NCBI RefSeq assembly: GCF_001548055.1
Contig: NZ_AP014724.1
Coordinates: forward strand, 2,108,001 to 2,172,000
DNA length: 64,000 nt
From: Sulfurospirillum cavolei
GTDB lineage: Bacteria > Campylobacterota > Campylobacteria > Campylobacterales > Sulfurospirillaceae
Reading direction: 5' to 3'
Below are positions 8,379 to 19,281 of this stretch, one piece after another. Position 1 is the first letter of the stretch; each line of letters begins with the position of its first letter. Position numbers and translations under genes: made by a program. The notes beneath the pieces are model-generated. The model saw nothing but the letters and a program-made list of their open reading frames with translations. It made no database searches and was not told the origin of the DNA.

Positions 8379-9698
8379 TCAACCCGGAATAGCGTCTTCT
8401 ACGGATTCGGGGTGATCGAGCGAATAACGGAATTTTTCCATATCGATCTGTTTGTCCCATGCACCGACGACGACTGCGGCAACCGCGTTACCGCAAAGAT
8501 TTCCCACCGCACGCATCTCGCTCATAAACTTATCCACACCCAAAAGTACCGCCACGGTTGCCACGGGAATCACGTCTCCCATCGCAGAAAGCGTACCGGC
8601 AAGCACGATAAAGCCCGAACCCGTCACGCCAACAGCCCCTTTGGACGCAACCATCAAAATAAAAATGATGCTGAGTTCATGCGAAAGCGTAAGCGGAATA
8701 CCGAAAGCCTGTGCCAAGAAAATAATCGAAAGCGAAAGGTAAATGTTCGTACAATCCAAGTTAAATGAATAGCCCGTAGGAATCACTAAACCCGTCGTTC
8801 CGCGGCTCACGCCCGCGGCTTCCAAACGCCTCATTAACGGAGCCAACGCCGATTCGCTCGAAGAGGTTGCAAATACGATCAAGACTTCTTTAGCAATAAA
8901 ACGCATAAATTTAAAGACGTTGATCTTATAAAACCATAAGATGATACCTAAAACACCGAATAAAAACGCCAATACGGAGATCAACATAACGCCAAGCAAA
9001 CTTGCCATACCGATCAAAGAAGCAATACCGAATTTGCCGATCAAGAACGCCATCGCACTAAAGCTCGCAATCGGGCTGAGCCACATCAAAATCGTCAAGA
9101 TTTTAAAGAAAACGTTTTGAACTTTCTCCAAAGGAGCGAGAATCGCCTCTTTGTATTTTTCTCCAAACGCGGCAATGCCGATTGCGATGACCAACGCCAT
9201 GACTAACACCTGCAACGTATTGCCGTGAAGAAACGGTGTTATCGGATCGGTCGGAATCGCACTTTTTAAAATGCCCCAAACCGAGCCGGTTTGCGAAGAA
9301 GCGTTAGCGGTAAAGCTTGAAACCGCGGAGACGTCCAAAGACTCGACGTTTAGATGCATTCCGTGTCCCGGCTTCAAAAGATTACCGAATAAAATACCGA
9401 TTGCAAGGGCAAAGGTGCTAACGACTTCAAAATAGATAAACGCTTTTAAACCGATGGAGCCGACCTCTTTAAGGCTCTCTAAACCGACGATACCCGAAAT
9501 AATCGTTAAAAAGATAATCGGCCCGACCAACCATTTTAACACTTGTATAAACCAATCGATGCCGGGTTTGGCTTGAACCGCCAAGCTTGGATTGAGCATA
9601 CCCAGCGTAATTCCGGCAACAATGCCGACCACAACCCAAAACGCTAAACTCTTAATCGTATAACGTTTCCAATCTTTAAACGATGTTTTTTCCAACAC
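8379..9698 (-). CDS. dctA: C4-dicarboxylate/cation symporter, DctA-like (copy 1)
   Basis: A 439-residue member of the dicarboxylate/amino-acid:cation symporter family. Eight transmembrane segments and two re-entrant loops are expected. Motifs: FATSSSESALAPLM (re-entrant loop 1), VIPTGYSFNLDCTNIYL (TM7; usually NLDGT, here Cys) and DKFMSEMRAVGNLCGNAVAAVVV (TM8), which fits DctA better than GltP. Likely substrates are succinate, fumarate or malate, key carbon and electron compounds in this phylum. The start is GTG 9698 or the adjacent TTG 9695, 5-8 nt after AAAGGG. A second copy lies 155 bp upstream on the same strand. Confidence 0.85.
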   Translation of the reverse strand: MLEKTSFKDWKRYTIKSLAFWVVVGIVAGITLGMLNPSLAVQAKPGIDWFIQVLKWLVGPIIFLTIISGIVGLESLKEVGSIGLKAFIYFEVVSTFALAIGILFGNLLKPGHGMHLNVESLDVSAVSSFTANASSQTGSVWGILKSAIPTDPITPFLHGNTLQVLVMALVIAIGIAAFGEKYKEAILAPLEKVQNVFFKILTILMWLSPIASFSAMAFLIGKFGIASLIGMASLLGVMLISVLAFLFGVLGIILWFYKINVFKFMRFIAKEVLIVFATSSSESALAPLMRRLEAAGVSRGTTGLVIPTGYSFNLDCTNIYLSLSIIFLAQAFGIPLTLSHELSIIFILMVASKGAVGVTGSGFIVLAGTLSAMGDVIPVATVAVLLGVDKFMSEMRAVGNLCGNAVAAVVVGAWDKQIDMEKFRYSLDHPESVEDAIPG

Positions 9699-9853
9699 AA
9701 ACCCTTTAATGATAAACTGATTTGATTATGGCATAGCAAAAGAGATTTAAATGAGATTTTTTAACTAAAAGAGCGTCAAAAGAGGTAAAAAAAGAGGTAC
9801 CCGTGGGGCGAACGGTAACATTCCCTCACGAGCATTTTAAAGGCGTAAAAGCA

Positions 9854-11206
9854 TCAACCCGGAATAGCGTCTTCCACGGATTCGGGGTGATCGAGCGCAT
9901 AACGGAATTTTTCCATATCGATCTGTTTGTCCCATGCACCGACGACGACCGCGGCAACCGCGTTACCGCAAAGATTTCCCACCGCGCGCATCTCGCTCAT
10001 AAACTTATCCACGCCCAAAAGTGCCGCTACGGTCACGACCGGAATCGCACCGCCCATCGCCGAAAGCGTACCGGCTAGAACGATAAACCCTGAACCCGTC
10101 ACGCCCACGGCCCCTTTTGAGGTAACCATTAAGATCAAAATAATACTCAACTCTTCGCCAAGCGTTAAAGGAATACCGAATGCCTGCGACAAGAAGATAA
10201 TCGAAAGCGAAAGGTAAATGTTCGTACAATCCAAGTTAAACGAATAACCCGTAGGAATCACCAAGCCCGTCGTTCCGCGGCTCACGCCCGCAGCTTCCAA
10301 ACGTTTCATCAACGGAGCCAACGCCGATTCGCTTGAAGAGGTCGCAAATACGATCAAGACTTCTTTAGCAATAAAACGCATAAATTTAAAGACGTTGATT
10401 TTGAAGAACCATAAGATAATGCCTAAAATTCCGAAGATAAACGCTAAAACGGAGATCAACATAACACCAAGCAAACTTGCCATACCGATCAAAGAAGCGA
10501 GACCAAATTTGCCGATCAAAAATGCCATCGCACTAAAGCTCGCAACCGGACTTAACCACATTAAAATCGTCAAGATTTTAAAGAAAAATCCTTGCGCAAC
10601 TTCTAAAGGTTTAAGGATAGCCGGTTTGTACTTGCCTCCGAACGCCGAAATTAAAATCGCCAAGACCAACGCCATGACCAAAACCTGTAAGGTATTGCCG
10701 TTTAAAAAAGGCGTTAGAGGATCGCTGGGAATCGCATTTTTCAAAATCGACCAAAACGAACCGACGTCTTGAGTCGAATGGGTGTATTTGTCAACGCTTT
10801 TGGCATCCAAGGAGTTGACGTCGAAATTCATTCCGTGTCCCGGACCAAAGAAATTGCCGAATAACACGCCGATCGCAAGAGCGAAGGTGCTGACGATTTC
10901 AAAATAGATAAACGCTTTTAAACCGATCGAGCCGACCTCTTTCAGGCTCTCCAAACCGATGATACCCGAAATAATCGTCAAAAAGATAATCGGTCCGACC
11001 AACCATTTCAACGCTTGGATAAACCAATCGATTCCCGGTTTGGCTTGAACCGCCAATTTAGGATCGACCGTCCCGAAGATAATACCCGCAATAATTGCAA
11101 CGATAACCCAAAACGCTAAACTTTTAACGGTATAGCTTTTCCAATCTTTTTTCTTTGTCTCTTCCAAGGAGCCTATGCTACTCGCCATAGATGCTGTTGC
11201 TTCCAA
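9854..11206 (-). CDS. dctA: C4-dicarboxylate/cation symporter, DctA-like (copy 2)
   Basis: A close paralogue of the neighbouring transporter, about 450 residues. The last 55 codons are nearly identical in DNA, whereas the large loop near residues 130-170 (GMNFDVNSLDAKSVDKYTHS) is quite different. The same SSSES, NLDCT and GVDKFMSEMRAV motifs are present. I prefer TTG 11206, because AAAGGACATTTC precedes it as in copy 1 and a -10 box at 11241-11246 would leave only a 13-nt leader for ATG 11221. Its N-terminus is longer than copy 1, with a polar insert. The two proteins may differ in affinity or regulation. Confidence 0.82.
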   Translation of the reverse strand: MEATASMASSIGSLEETKKKDWKSYTVKSLAFWVIVAIIAGIIFGTVDPKLAVQAKPGIDWFIQALKWLVGPIIFLTIISGIIGLESLKEVGSIGLKAFIYFEIVSTFALAIGVLFGNFFGPGHGMNFDVNSLDAKSVDKYTHSTQDVGSFWSILKNAIPSDPLTPFLNGNTLQVLVMALVLAILISAFGGKYKPAILKPLEVAQGFFFKILTILMWLSPVASFSAMAFLIGKFGLASLIGMASLLGVMLISVLAFIFGILGIILWFFKINVFKFMRFIAKEVLIVFATSSSESALAPLMKRLEAAGVSRGTTGLVIPTGYSFNLDCTNIYLSLSIIFLSQAFGIPLTLGEELSIILILMVTSKGAVGVTGSGFIVLAGTLSAMGGAIPVVTVAALLGVDKFMSEMRAVGNLCGNAVAAVVVGAWDKQIDMEKFRYALDHPESVEDAIPG

Positions 11207-11240
11207 GAAATGTCCTTTCATTAAGTTTCGATCAAAAGCG

Positions 11241-11246
11241 ATTATA
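11241..11246 (-). promoter_or_regulatory. -10 box for DctA copy 2
   Basis: Reads TATAAT on the minus strand (TTCATTATAATCGC), 35 bp upstream of the TTG start at 11206. No convincing -35 was seen. Confidence 0.45.
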
Positions 11247-11334
11247 ATGAACAGTTATGTCGATCTTATGTAGAGGACATTTCTTTGACTTTTAGAGCTT
11301 TTTATTTTTAAAATAATGTTTCAAAAAGAAACGT

Positions 11335-14157
11335 TTAAACATTTTCGTTTGAAAGACCCATCTCCATTCCTAAAAATTTTCCCGTATAGCTTCCCGATTT
11401 TTCAGCGTTATTTGCAACTTCAAACGGCGTTCCCATCGCTATTATACGCCCTCCGTAGCTTCCGCCTTCAGGCCCCATATCGATAAGATAATCGGCATTT
11501 TTGATGACGTCCATGTTGTGTTCGATGACTAAAACACTGTTACCCATATCTGTTAAATGATGTAACACTTTGACCAAACGGTCGACGTCGGCGAAGTGCA
11601 ATCCGGTCGTCGGTTCGTCTAAAACGTACAACGTATTGCCCGTATCTTTTTTGCTAAGCTCTTTGGCAAGTTTAATGCGTTGCGCCTCGCCGCCGCTCAG
11701 CGTCACGGCGTTTTGTCCAAGCGTGATGTATCCCAAACCGACGTCGACCAATGTTTGAATCTTTTGGTTAATTTTCGGAATCGCTTTGAAAAAGTCATGG
11801 GCTTCGTCCACGCTCATGTCCAAAACGTCGGCAATGGATTTGCCTTTGTATTTGATCTCGAGCGTTTGGGCGTTGTAGCGTTGCCCTTTACAACTGTCGC
11901 ACTTAACCATGATGTCGGGTAAAAAGTGCATTTCGATCTTGATTTCGCCGTCGCCTTGACACTTTTCGCACCTTCCGCCTTTGACGTTAAACGAAAAACG
12001 CCCGACGCTGTATCCGCGAATCTGTGCCTCTTTGGTTTTGGCGAATAAGGCACGGATTTCGTCCATCACGCCCGTATAGGTCGCAGGATTGGAGCGCGGC
12101 GTTCTGCCGATCGGACTTTGATCGAGGTAGATGACTTTATCGAGTTGATCGAGTCCTATGCATTCGACGCCGGCAACTTTATTGATCTTCTTAGCGCGAT
12201 TAAGGTACTCTTTGGCGACCGGAAGCAAGGTTTGAAGAATCAATGAACTTTTACCGCTACCGCTCACGCCCGTAATCGCGACGAGGTTTCCTAAAGGAAT
12301 TTTAACGTCTAAGTCGTGAATGTTATTAATACTGACGTGATTGAGCTCGATCCAACGCTCTTGTGCCCTGTTCTGGCGATAATCGATCGTTTTTGTTCCG
12401 TTGATGTACTGCGCGGTGAGACTATTACTGGTTAAAAGTGCTTCGTTCGTTCCCGCAAAAACAATTTCACCGCCGAATTTTCCGGCCCCCGGACCAATAT
12501 CCACCACAAAATCCGCCGTTTTGATCGTCTCTTTGTCGTGTTCGACGACAATCACGGAGTTGCCTTTTTTCTGCAAATTGCGTAAGGTTCGGATGAGTTT
12601 AAGCGTATCGCGTTCGTGAAGTCCGATGCTCGGCTCGTCTAAAACGTACATGACGCCCGTCAAGCCGCTTCCGATTTGCGACGCGATGCGGATGCGTTGC
12701 GCTTCGCCGCCGCTAATGGTTCGTGCATCGCGCCCGAGACTGATGTAGCCCAACCCTACGTCAAATAAGAAAAAGAGTCGCTCTTTGATCTCTTTTAAAA
12801 TCGGTGCAGCAATCATCGTTTGTTGTGCCGACATGTACGAAAAATTTTCATTGTTTTTAAAGAATTCCAAACATTGATCGATCGGAAGTTCCAAGATGTC
12901 GGAGATGCGTTTTCCGGCGACGCGTACCGCAAGGCTCTCTTTACGTAAACGATGCCCTCCGCACGTGTCGCACACCTTTTCGCTCATGTATTCGCCAAGC
13001 TCTTTTTCGTCTTTAAGCATCTCATAGGCAATTTTAATGACGCCTTCCCATTTTCGTACGAGCTTATGCTTTTTCCAGAAGAAAGTTGCTTCTTCGACAC
13101 CGCCGTGCAAAATGGCACGCTTTTGGTGCTCTTCGAGCTCTTCGTAGGGAATGCGCGTATTAATACCCGCCGCTTGGCAATACGCCTCTAAAAATTTGGC
13201 GTAAAAGCTTTTGTTAAAGCCGTAAAAAATACGAATCGCCCCTTCGTCGATGCTCACGTTTTCATTAATAATTTTCTTCAAATCCAGCGTGTAGCGAATC
13301 CCTAATCCATCACATGTAGGGCATGCGCCTTTGGGAGAATTGAACGAAAACGAAAGCGGTTCTAGCGGCTCAAAACTGATTTTACAGTCAAAACACGCCA
13401 AATGTTCGCTGTAATGAATATGCGATGTTGCAAGCCCTACTTCTTCGGCATTGGCGATGTCAAGCTCGACTTCGCCGTAACTCTCTAGAAGTGCTTTTTC
13501 AATGTCGGTGGCGATACGATCACGATTTTCTTCGCGAATGACGACGCGGTCGATAATGACTTTAATCGTATGTTTTTTGGTTTTAAGAAGTTCGATCTCT
13601 TCATCGAGCCGCACCATCACGCCGTCGATCAAAGCACGCACGTAACCTTTATGGCGCAACGATTCGATCATATCGGCAAAACTGCCCTTTTTCTCGCGTA
13701 CCAACGGCGCTAAGATCGAGAGCTTCGTCTCTGCGGGCAATTTTAAAACCTGTTCGATAATATCTGCTACCGACATTTGCGAGATTTCTTGACCGCAAAT
13801 ATGACAATGCTGCTTCCCGACGCGCGCGTAAAGCAACCGCAGATAGTCGTAAATCTCGGTAATCGTTCCCACGGTTGAGCGCGGATTTTTGCTCGTTGTT
13901 TTTTGATCGATCGCGATCGCGGGCGTCAAACCCTCGATCTTCTCGACGTCGGGTTTGCCCACGCGATCTAAAAACTGTCTTGCATATGAGGAGAGCGATT
14001 CGATATAACGACGTTGCCCTTCGGCATAGAGCGTATCGAACGCCAAGGTACTTTTACCGCTTCCGCTCAGTCCCGTAAAAACGACGAGCTTATTTTTGGG
14101 AATCTCTAAGTTGATATTTTTAAGATTGTTCTCTTTTGCACCGTATATTTTGATCAT
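11335..14157 (-). CDS. uvrA: Excinuclease ABC subunit A
   Basis: 940 residues, the usual UvrA length. It is the damage-recognition ATPase of nucleotide-excision repair, acting with UvrB. Two ABC modules: Walker A GLSGSGKST at about 31-39 and GVSGSGKSS at about 635, each with a signature (ISGGEAQRIRIA and LSGGEAQRIKLA) and DEPSIGL / DEPTTGL. Zinc-binding cysteine pairs are visible (CFDC...CPTC and CEKC...CDSC). Its ATG overlaps the TGA of the upstream TauE/SafE gene (ATGA), so the two are cotranscribed. No LexA-type site was seen. Confidence 0.97.
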   Translation of the reverse strand: MIKIYGAKENNLKNINLEIPKNKLVVFTGLSGSGKSTLAFDTLYAEGQRRYIESLSSYARQFLDRVGKPDVEKIEGLTPAIAIDQKTTSKNPRSTVGTITEIYDYLRLLYARVGKQHCHICGQEISQMSVADIIEQVLKLPAETKLSILAPLVREKKGSFADMIESLRHKGYVRALIDGVMVRLDEEIELLKTKKHTIKVIIDRVVIREENRDRIATDIEKALLESYGEVELDIANAEEVGLATSHIHYSEHLACFDCKISFEPLEPLSFSFNSPKGACPTCDGLGIRYTLDLKKIINENVSIDEGAIRIFYGFNKSFYAKFLEAYCQAAGINTRIPYEELEEHQKRAILHGGVEEATFFWKKHKLVRKWEGVIKIAYEMLKDEKELGEYMSEKVCDTCGGHRLRKESLAVRVAGKRISDILELPIDQCLEFFKNNENFSYMSAQQTMIAAPILKEIKERLFFLFDVGLGYISLGRDARTISGGEAQRIRIASQIGSGLTGVMYVLDEPSIGLHERDTLKLIRTLRNLQKKGNSVIVVEHDKETIKTADFVVDIGPGAGKFGGEIVFAGTNEALLTSNSLTAQYINGTKTIDYRQNRAQERWIELNHVSINNIHDLDVKIPLGNLVAITGVSGSGKSSLILQTLLPVAKEYLNRAKKINKVAGVECIGLDQLDKVIYLDQSPIGRTPRSNPATYTGVMDEIRALFAKTKEAQIRGYSVGRFSFNVKGGRCEKCQGDGEIKIEMHFLPDIMVKCDSCKGQRYNAQTLEIKYKGKSIADVLDMSVDEAHDFFKAIPKINQKIQTLVDVGLGYITLGQNAVTLSGGEAQRIKLAKELSKKDTGNTLYVLDEPTTGLHFADVDRLVKVLHHLTDMGNSVLVIEHNMDVIKNADYLIDMGPEGGSYGGRIIAMGTPFEVANNAEKSGSYTGKFLGMEMGLSNENV

Positions 14158-14903
14158 AAAACATTCATCTCGCTTAAAATTTTATTGAGCGTCAGCAAAA
14201 ACATTACCGTATAGAGTATTAACAAGGCGAGTTTTTGCTCTTTTTTCGCCATTTTGTGGGAAAGCATGACGCCGAAATAGACGCCGACAATGGATCCGAC
14301 ACTGACCAATGCACCGACTTCGTAATCCACGTAACCGTGCATCGCCAAACTGAAAAACCCCGAAATTGAGCCGAAGATGACAAAAAAAAGCGTTGTCGCA
14401 ACGGCTTTTTTAATATCCCAATGTAAAAATCCCGTAAGAACGGGCGTTAGAAAAATCGCACCGCTGGTACCCGTACTAATCGACACGGCACCCAAAACAA
14501 CACCTAAAAAAGCCAGGAGAAGATAGGACTCGCAAGGAGGTTTGGAGCTTTCCAATGCCGTCGTAAACATCTTGTACATCGAAAGTGCTAAAACCGCCTC
14601 AAATAAGAAAAGCAACGCCGTATGCGATAAAGTATCGACGATAAGTCCGCTAAAAGAAGCTCCCACCAATGCGCCGCATCCTAAGATCAGACCGCTTTTA
14701 AGCGTTAACATTCCGGCTTTATAGTTTTGATACGAACCCAGCATCGAACTAAAGATCATCTGCATCACCGAAATACCGATGGCGGTTTTGATGTCATAGC
14801 CCATATAAAGAAAAATAGGCACTAAAAGCGTTCCGCCACCGATACCGAAAAAACCGGAAGCAAAACCCACAAAAACGCCTAAAAGTCCAAATCCTATTTC
14901 CAT
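14154..14903 (-). CDS. TauE/SafE-family membrane permease
   Basis: A 249-residue integral membrane protein with about eight hydrophobic segments and the family repeat GxGGGxLxxPxxxxxG (GIGGGTLLVPIFLYMG at 21-36, then ISTGTSGAIFLTPVL in the second half). Members export sulfite, sulfoacetate or related organosulfur anions, but the substrate cannot be read from sequence. It lies upstream of uvrA with a 4-bp overlap and would share its promoter. The link with DNA repair is probably only positional. Confidence 0.85.
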   Translation of the reverse strand: MEIGFGLLGVFVGFASGFFGIGGGTLLVPIFLYMGYDIKTAIGISVMQMIFSSMLGSYQNYKAGMLTLKSGLILGCGALVGASFSGLIVDTLSHTALLFLFEAVLALSMYKMFTTALESSKPPCESYLLLAFLGVVLGAVSISTGTSGAIFLTPVLTGFLHWDIKKAVATTLFFVIFGSISGFFSLAMHGYVDYEVGALVSVGSIVGVYFGVMLSHKMAKKEQKLALLILYTVMFLLTLNKILSEMNVL

Positions 14904-15082
14904 CGATCCCGCTTTTTAAGAAGTGATCTATTTTACTCGAACCCCTCTTAATAAACGATTTAAAAACAAACGTGATCCTTTTCAAAAAGAAACGTACGGG
15001 AAAAAGACGAGACCTAAGTTCTCATCTTACGCGCCGTTTAAGTTCCCTTGCGTATAATCTTTTTCTTTAACCATACCGTTGT

Positions 15083-15189
15083 CTGTGGGGGTGCTAGATA
15101 AAACAGTGTTTTATCGGCTGAGATAATACCCCAAGAAACCGTTAATGCGGTTTCACGAACCTGATCTGGGTAATGCCAGCGTAGGGATA
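15083..15189 (+). promoter_or_regulatory. TPP riboswitch (THI element)
   Basis: A thiamine-pyrophosphate aptamer: the GGGGTGC box (about 15087-15094), GGCTGAGA (15116-15123), then ACGAACCTGATCTGGGTAAT and GCGTAGGGA near the 3' end. Extra hairpins GATAAAAC/GTTTTATC and GAAACCG/CGGTTTC fit variable arms. It lies 281 bp before the thiC start, unusually far, because a long palindromic element is interposed. Binding of TPP would lower thiC expression. The expression platform cannot be identified with confidence, since the usual terminator or sequestering helix next to the aptamer is replaced by that element. Confidence 0.95.
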
Positions 15190-17338
<2,149 letters not shown>

Positions 17339-17342
17339 AGAG

Positions 17343-17368
17343 TTCGTCCTTGTTTTAACAAGGACGAA
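17343..17368 (+). terminator. Hairpin after thiC
   Basis: Perfect 10-bp stem TTCGTCCTTG / CAAGGACGAA with loop TTTTAA, starting 5 bp after the thiC stop. It lacks a T-run on the 3' side, so it may be a weak terminator or a 3'-end stabiliser. Confidence 0.5.
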
Positions 17369-17601
17369 AACTCCTTAGGCCCTTACTAAAATAAAATACA
17401 TTGAATGCTTTCTCCCCCGATATTTCTTAATCTGATTTTTTCCAACCGCACTTGACGCTTTTTTAGATCTAAATCGCTATAATAGGGCACGTCATCGCCT
17501 TTTTGATCTTTAACAATACATTGTTAATTTTAATTGGAAAAAATGACATAAAAGGCAATTTTATGGAATTCTAGTTTTTAAGAAGCTCTATAATTTAGCA
17601 C
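17369..17601 (+). promoter_or_regulatory. AT-rich leader of the CRISPR array
   Basis: No gene is seen here. TTGACG 17452-17457 and TATAAT 17478-17483 (20-bp gap, longer than ideal) could be a promoter. TTAACAAT-AC-ATTGTTAA at 17510-17527 is a perfect 8+8 inverted repeat of operator size. CATAAAA/TTTTATG at 17547-17565 is a short hairpin. A second TATAAT is at 17590-17595, 7 bp before the first repeat. Leader identity is inferred from its A/T richness and from repeats ending in TTTAAAG in this direction. Confidence 0.5.
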
Positions 17602-18560
17602 TCAAACCGACACAAATTGTTGTATTTAAAGAATGTATGCAGGGATTCAAGATCATGGCGGCGTTGCCTCAAACCGACACAAATTGTTGTATTTAAAGCT
17701 AACGGGGATGTATTTCAACTTACTACATCGACGACTCAAACCGACACAAATTGTTGTATTTAAAGACGTGTTCATTGCAGAGTGTGAACAAGAGTACAAC
17801 ACTCAAACCGACACAAATTGTTGTATTTAAAGAGTAAAGAGTTATTGAGTGAAGTATTTGCAGTAAATCTCAAACCGACACAAATTGTTGTATTTAAAGA
17901 TGGAAGAGGTTAGTTCCCCTTTTGGATATAAATTTCTCAAACCGACACAAATTGTTGTATTTAAAGTTAAATCAAAAAGCGATAAATCAATCAAAGAAGA
18001 GACTCAAACCGACACAAATTGTTGTATTTAAAGGCGTAAACGGTTTTTTTTGTAACTCCGCCGATGACTCTCTAACCGACACAAATTGTTGTATTTAAAG
18101 CGCATTGAAACGAAAACGGTATCGGCTTTAACGCCTCAAACCGACACAAATTGTTGTATTTAAAGACAACAACAAGTGCAAAATGGAGAAAGATTCTAAC
18201 TCAAACCGACACAAATTGTTGTATTTAAAGAAATATTCCATAAATGCCCGTGCTTTCGATCTTTCTCAAACCGACACAAATTGTTGTATTTAAAGTTTGT
18301 TTATCAATTCAGCTAATTATGAAGCGTTAGCTCAAACCGACACAAATTGTTGTATTTAAAGAGTACCACATGACAAAAGATTTAAACCTATCTATCTCCT
18401 CAAACCGACACAAATTGTTGTATTTAAAGCACATGAAAAACTACGAACTTTTACAATACTATCCTCAAACCGACACAAATTGTTGTATTTAAAGAATTTA
18501 AAGCATAATGAAAACGTGAAAATCTATCACTCAAACCGACACAAATTGTTGTATTTAAAG
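17602..18560 (+). CRISPR. CRISPR array: 15 repeats of 31 bp, 14 spacers
   Basis: The 31-bp repeat begins CTCAAACCGACACAAA and ends TTGTTGTATTTAAAG. Copies start at 17602, 17669, 17736, 17802, 17869, 17936, 18003, 18070, 18135, 18200, 18265, 18331, 18399, 18464 and 18530. Spacers are 34-37 bp and all differ. Only the eighth repeat deviates (T for A at position 4). An ACAA/TTGT pair gives a small internal hairpin, and the TTTAAAG end resembles a type I or III 3' handle. Direction is tentative. No cas1, cas2 or effector gene is present in 17 kb upstream or 45 kb downstream, so processing and acquisition would have to act in trans. Confidence 0.98.
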
Positions 18561-18597
18561 ATCATTCTTACCTATTTTAGATAGAGCAAATGCAAAA

Positions 18598-18629
18598 AGG
18601 GGTCAGGGCTAAACTTTTAACTTTTGACC
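18598..18629. repeat. Possible mobile-element end remnant
   Basis: GGGGTCAGGGCTAAAC followed by TTTTGACC: GGTCA (18601-18605) and TGACC (18625-18629) are inverted, 38 bp beyond the last CRISPR repeat. From memory, similar GGGGTCAGG ends occur beside REP-associated or IS-type transposases; no transposase remains here. Confidence 0.3.
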
Positions 18630-18675
18630 ATTAATCTTCTATTTAATACGTTAATTCTAGCTAAATTTTGCATAG

Positions 18676-18696
18676 AAAGCTTTACATATAAGCTTT
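18676..18696 (-). terminator. Weak hairpin after HutZ-like gene
   Basis: AAAGCTT/AAGCTTT (7 bp, 7-nt loop) lies right after the stop codon in the minus direction, with only a short T-run. Confidence 0.3.
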
Positions 18697-19179
18697 TCAC
18701 TTCCCTTCACGATGCGGGTTGTTTTCGCCTCTAGGTATGAGTTCATCCATATTTTTCCCACCGATAAAATACGCCTTTCCAAACCCAAACGTTGCTTCGC
18801 CGTACGTCACTTTGAATTCGTAGAGATTAAAGTCGGTCATCTTTTTAAGCGTATTTACCATTTTGGCATCAAACTTTTTGGCGAACAAATCCAACACTTC
18901 TTCAAAACGCTCGCTTCCTCGTGTTATTTTTACACTATCGCACTGCAATGAGACGCGTTTTCTCGCAAAGAGATTTTCCGTTTTACTTTCGTCTTCTATG
19001 AAAAAGAGCGAAGCTTTGGGGTTTCTTTGAAGATTTTTAGCATGCGTGGCAATGTCGGAGAGGTAGACGTAAAAACGGTTTTGATCGTACATGTAAGGTG
19101 CGTAAGAGCTAAAAGGAGCTCCTTTCGCGTCCAGCGTTCCGATAATGGCGGTTTGAATGCCGGCTATAAAATGTTTCAT
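18697..19179 (-). CDS. HutZ-like haem-utilisation protein (PNPOx-like split barrel)
   Basis: A 160-residue protein of the pyridoxamine-phosphate-oxidase-like split-barrel family. The N-terminal TAIIGTLDAKGAPFSSYAPY and central YVYLSDIATHAKNL are typical, and the C-terminal FGFGKAYFIGG resembles HutZ/HugZ haem-degrading proteins. The start ATG at 19179 (MKHFIAGI) was chosen because AGGG lies 7 nt upstream; an in-frame ATG at 19203 has no such site. Family knowledge suggests binding of haem or a flavin-type cofactor. No haem transporter or TonB receptor genes are adjacent, so the physiological role stays open. Confidence 0.75.
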   Translation of the reverse strand: MKHFIAGIQTAIIGTLDAKGAPFSSYAPYMYDQNRFYVYLSDIATHAKNLQRNPKASLFFIEDESKTENLFARKRVSLQCDSVKITRGSERFEEVLDLFAKKFDAKMVNTLKKMTDFNLYEFKVTYGEATFGFGKAYFIGGKNMDELIPRGENNPHREGK

Positions 19180-19281
19180 CCAGACCCTTTTTTTTCGTTT
19201 CATTGTAGCACGAAAGCGTCAATGATGATGCGAAATTGCGTTACAATACCTCTTTCACATCTTGACATGTAAAGCTGACTT

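Noticed and set aside
8386-10217. Plus-strand frames opposite the two DctA genes
   Set aside because: The pair of similar antisense frames only reflects the DNA identity of the tandem genes.
17633-17830. Open reading frame of 65 codons in the CRISPR array
   Set aside because: It reads through repeats and spacers and has the same residues repeated from each repeat; not a gene.
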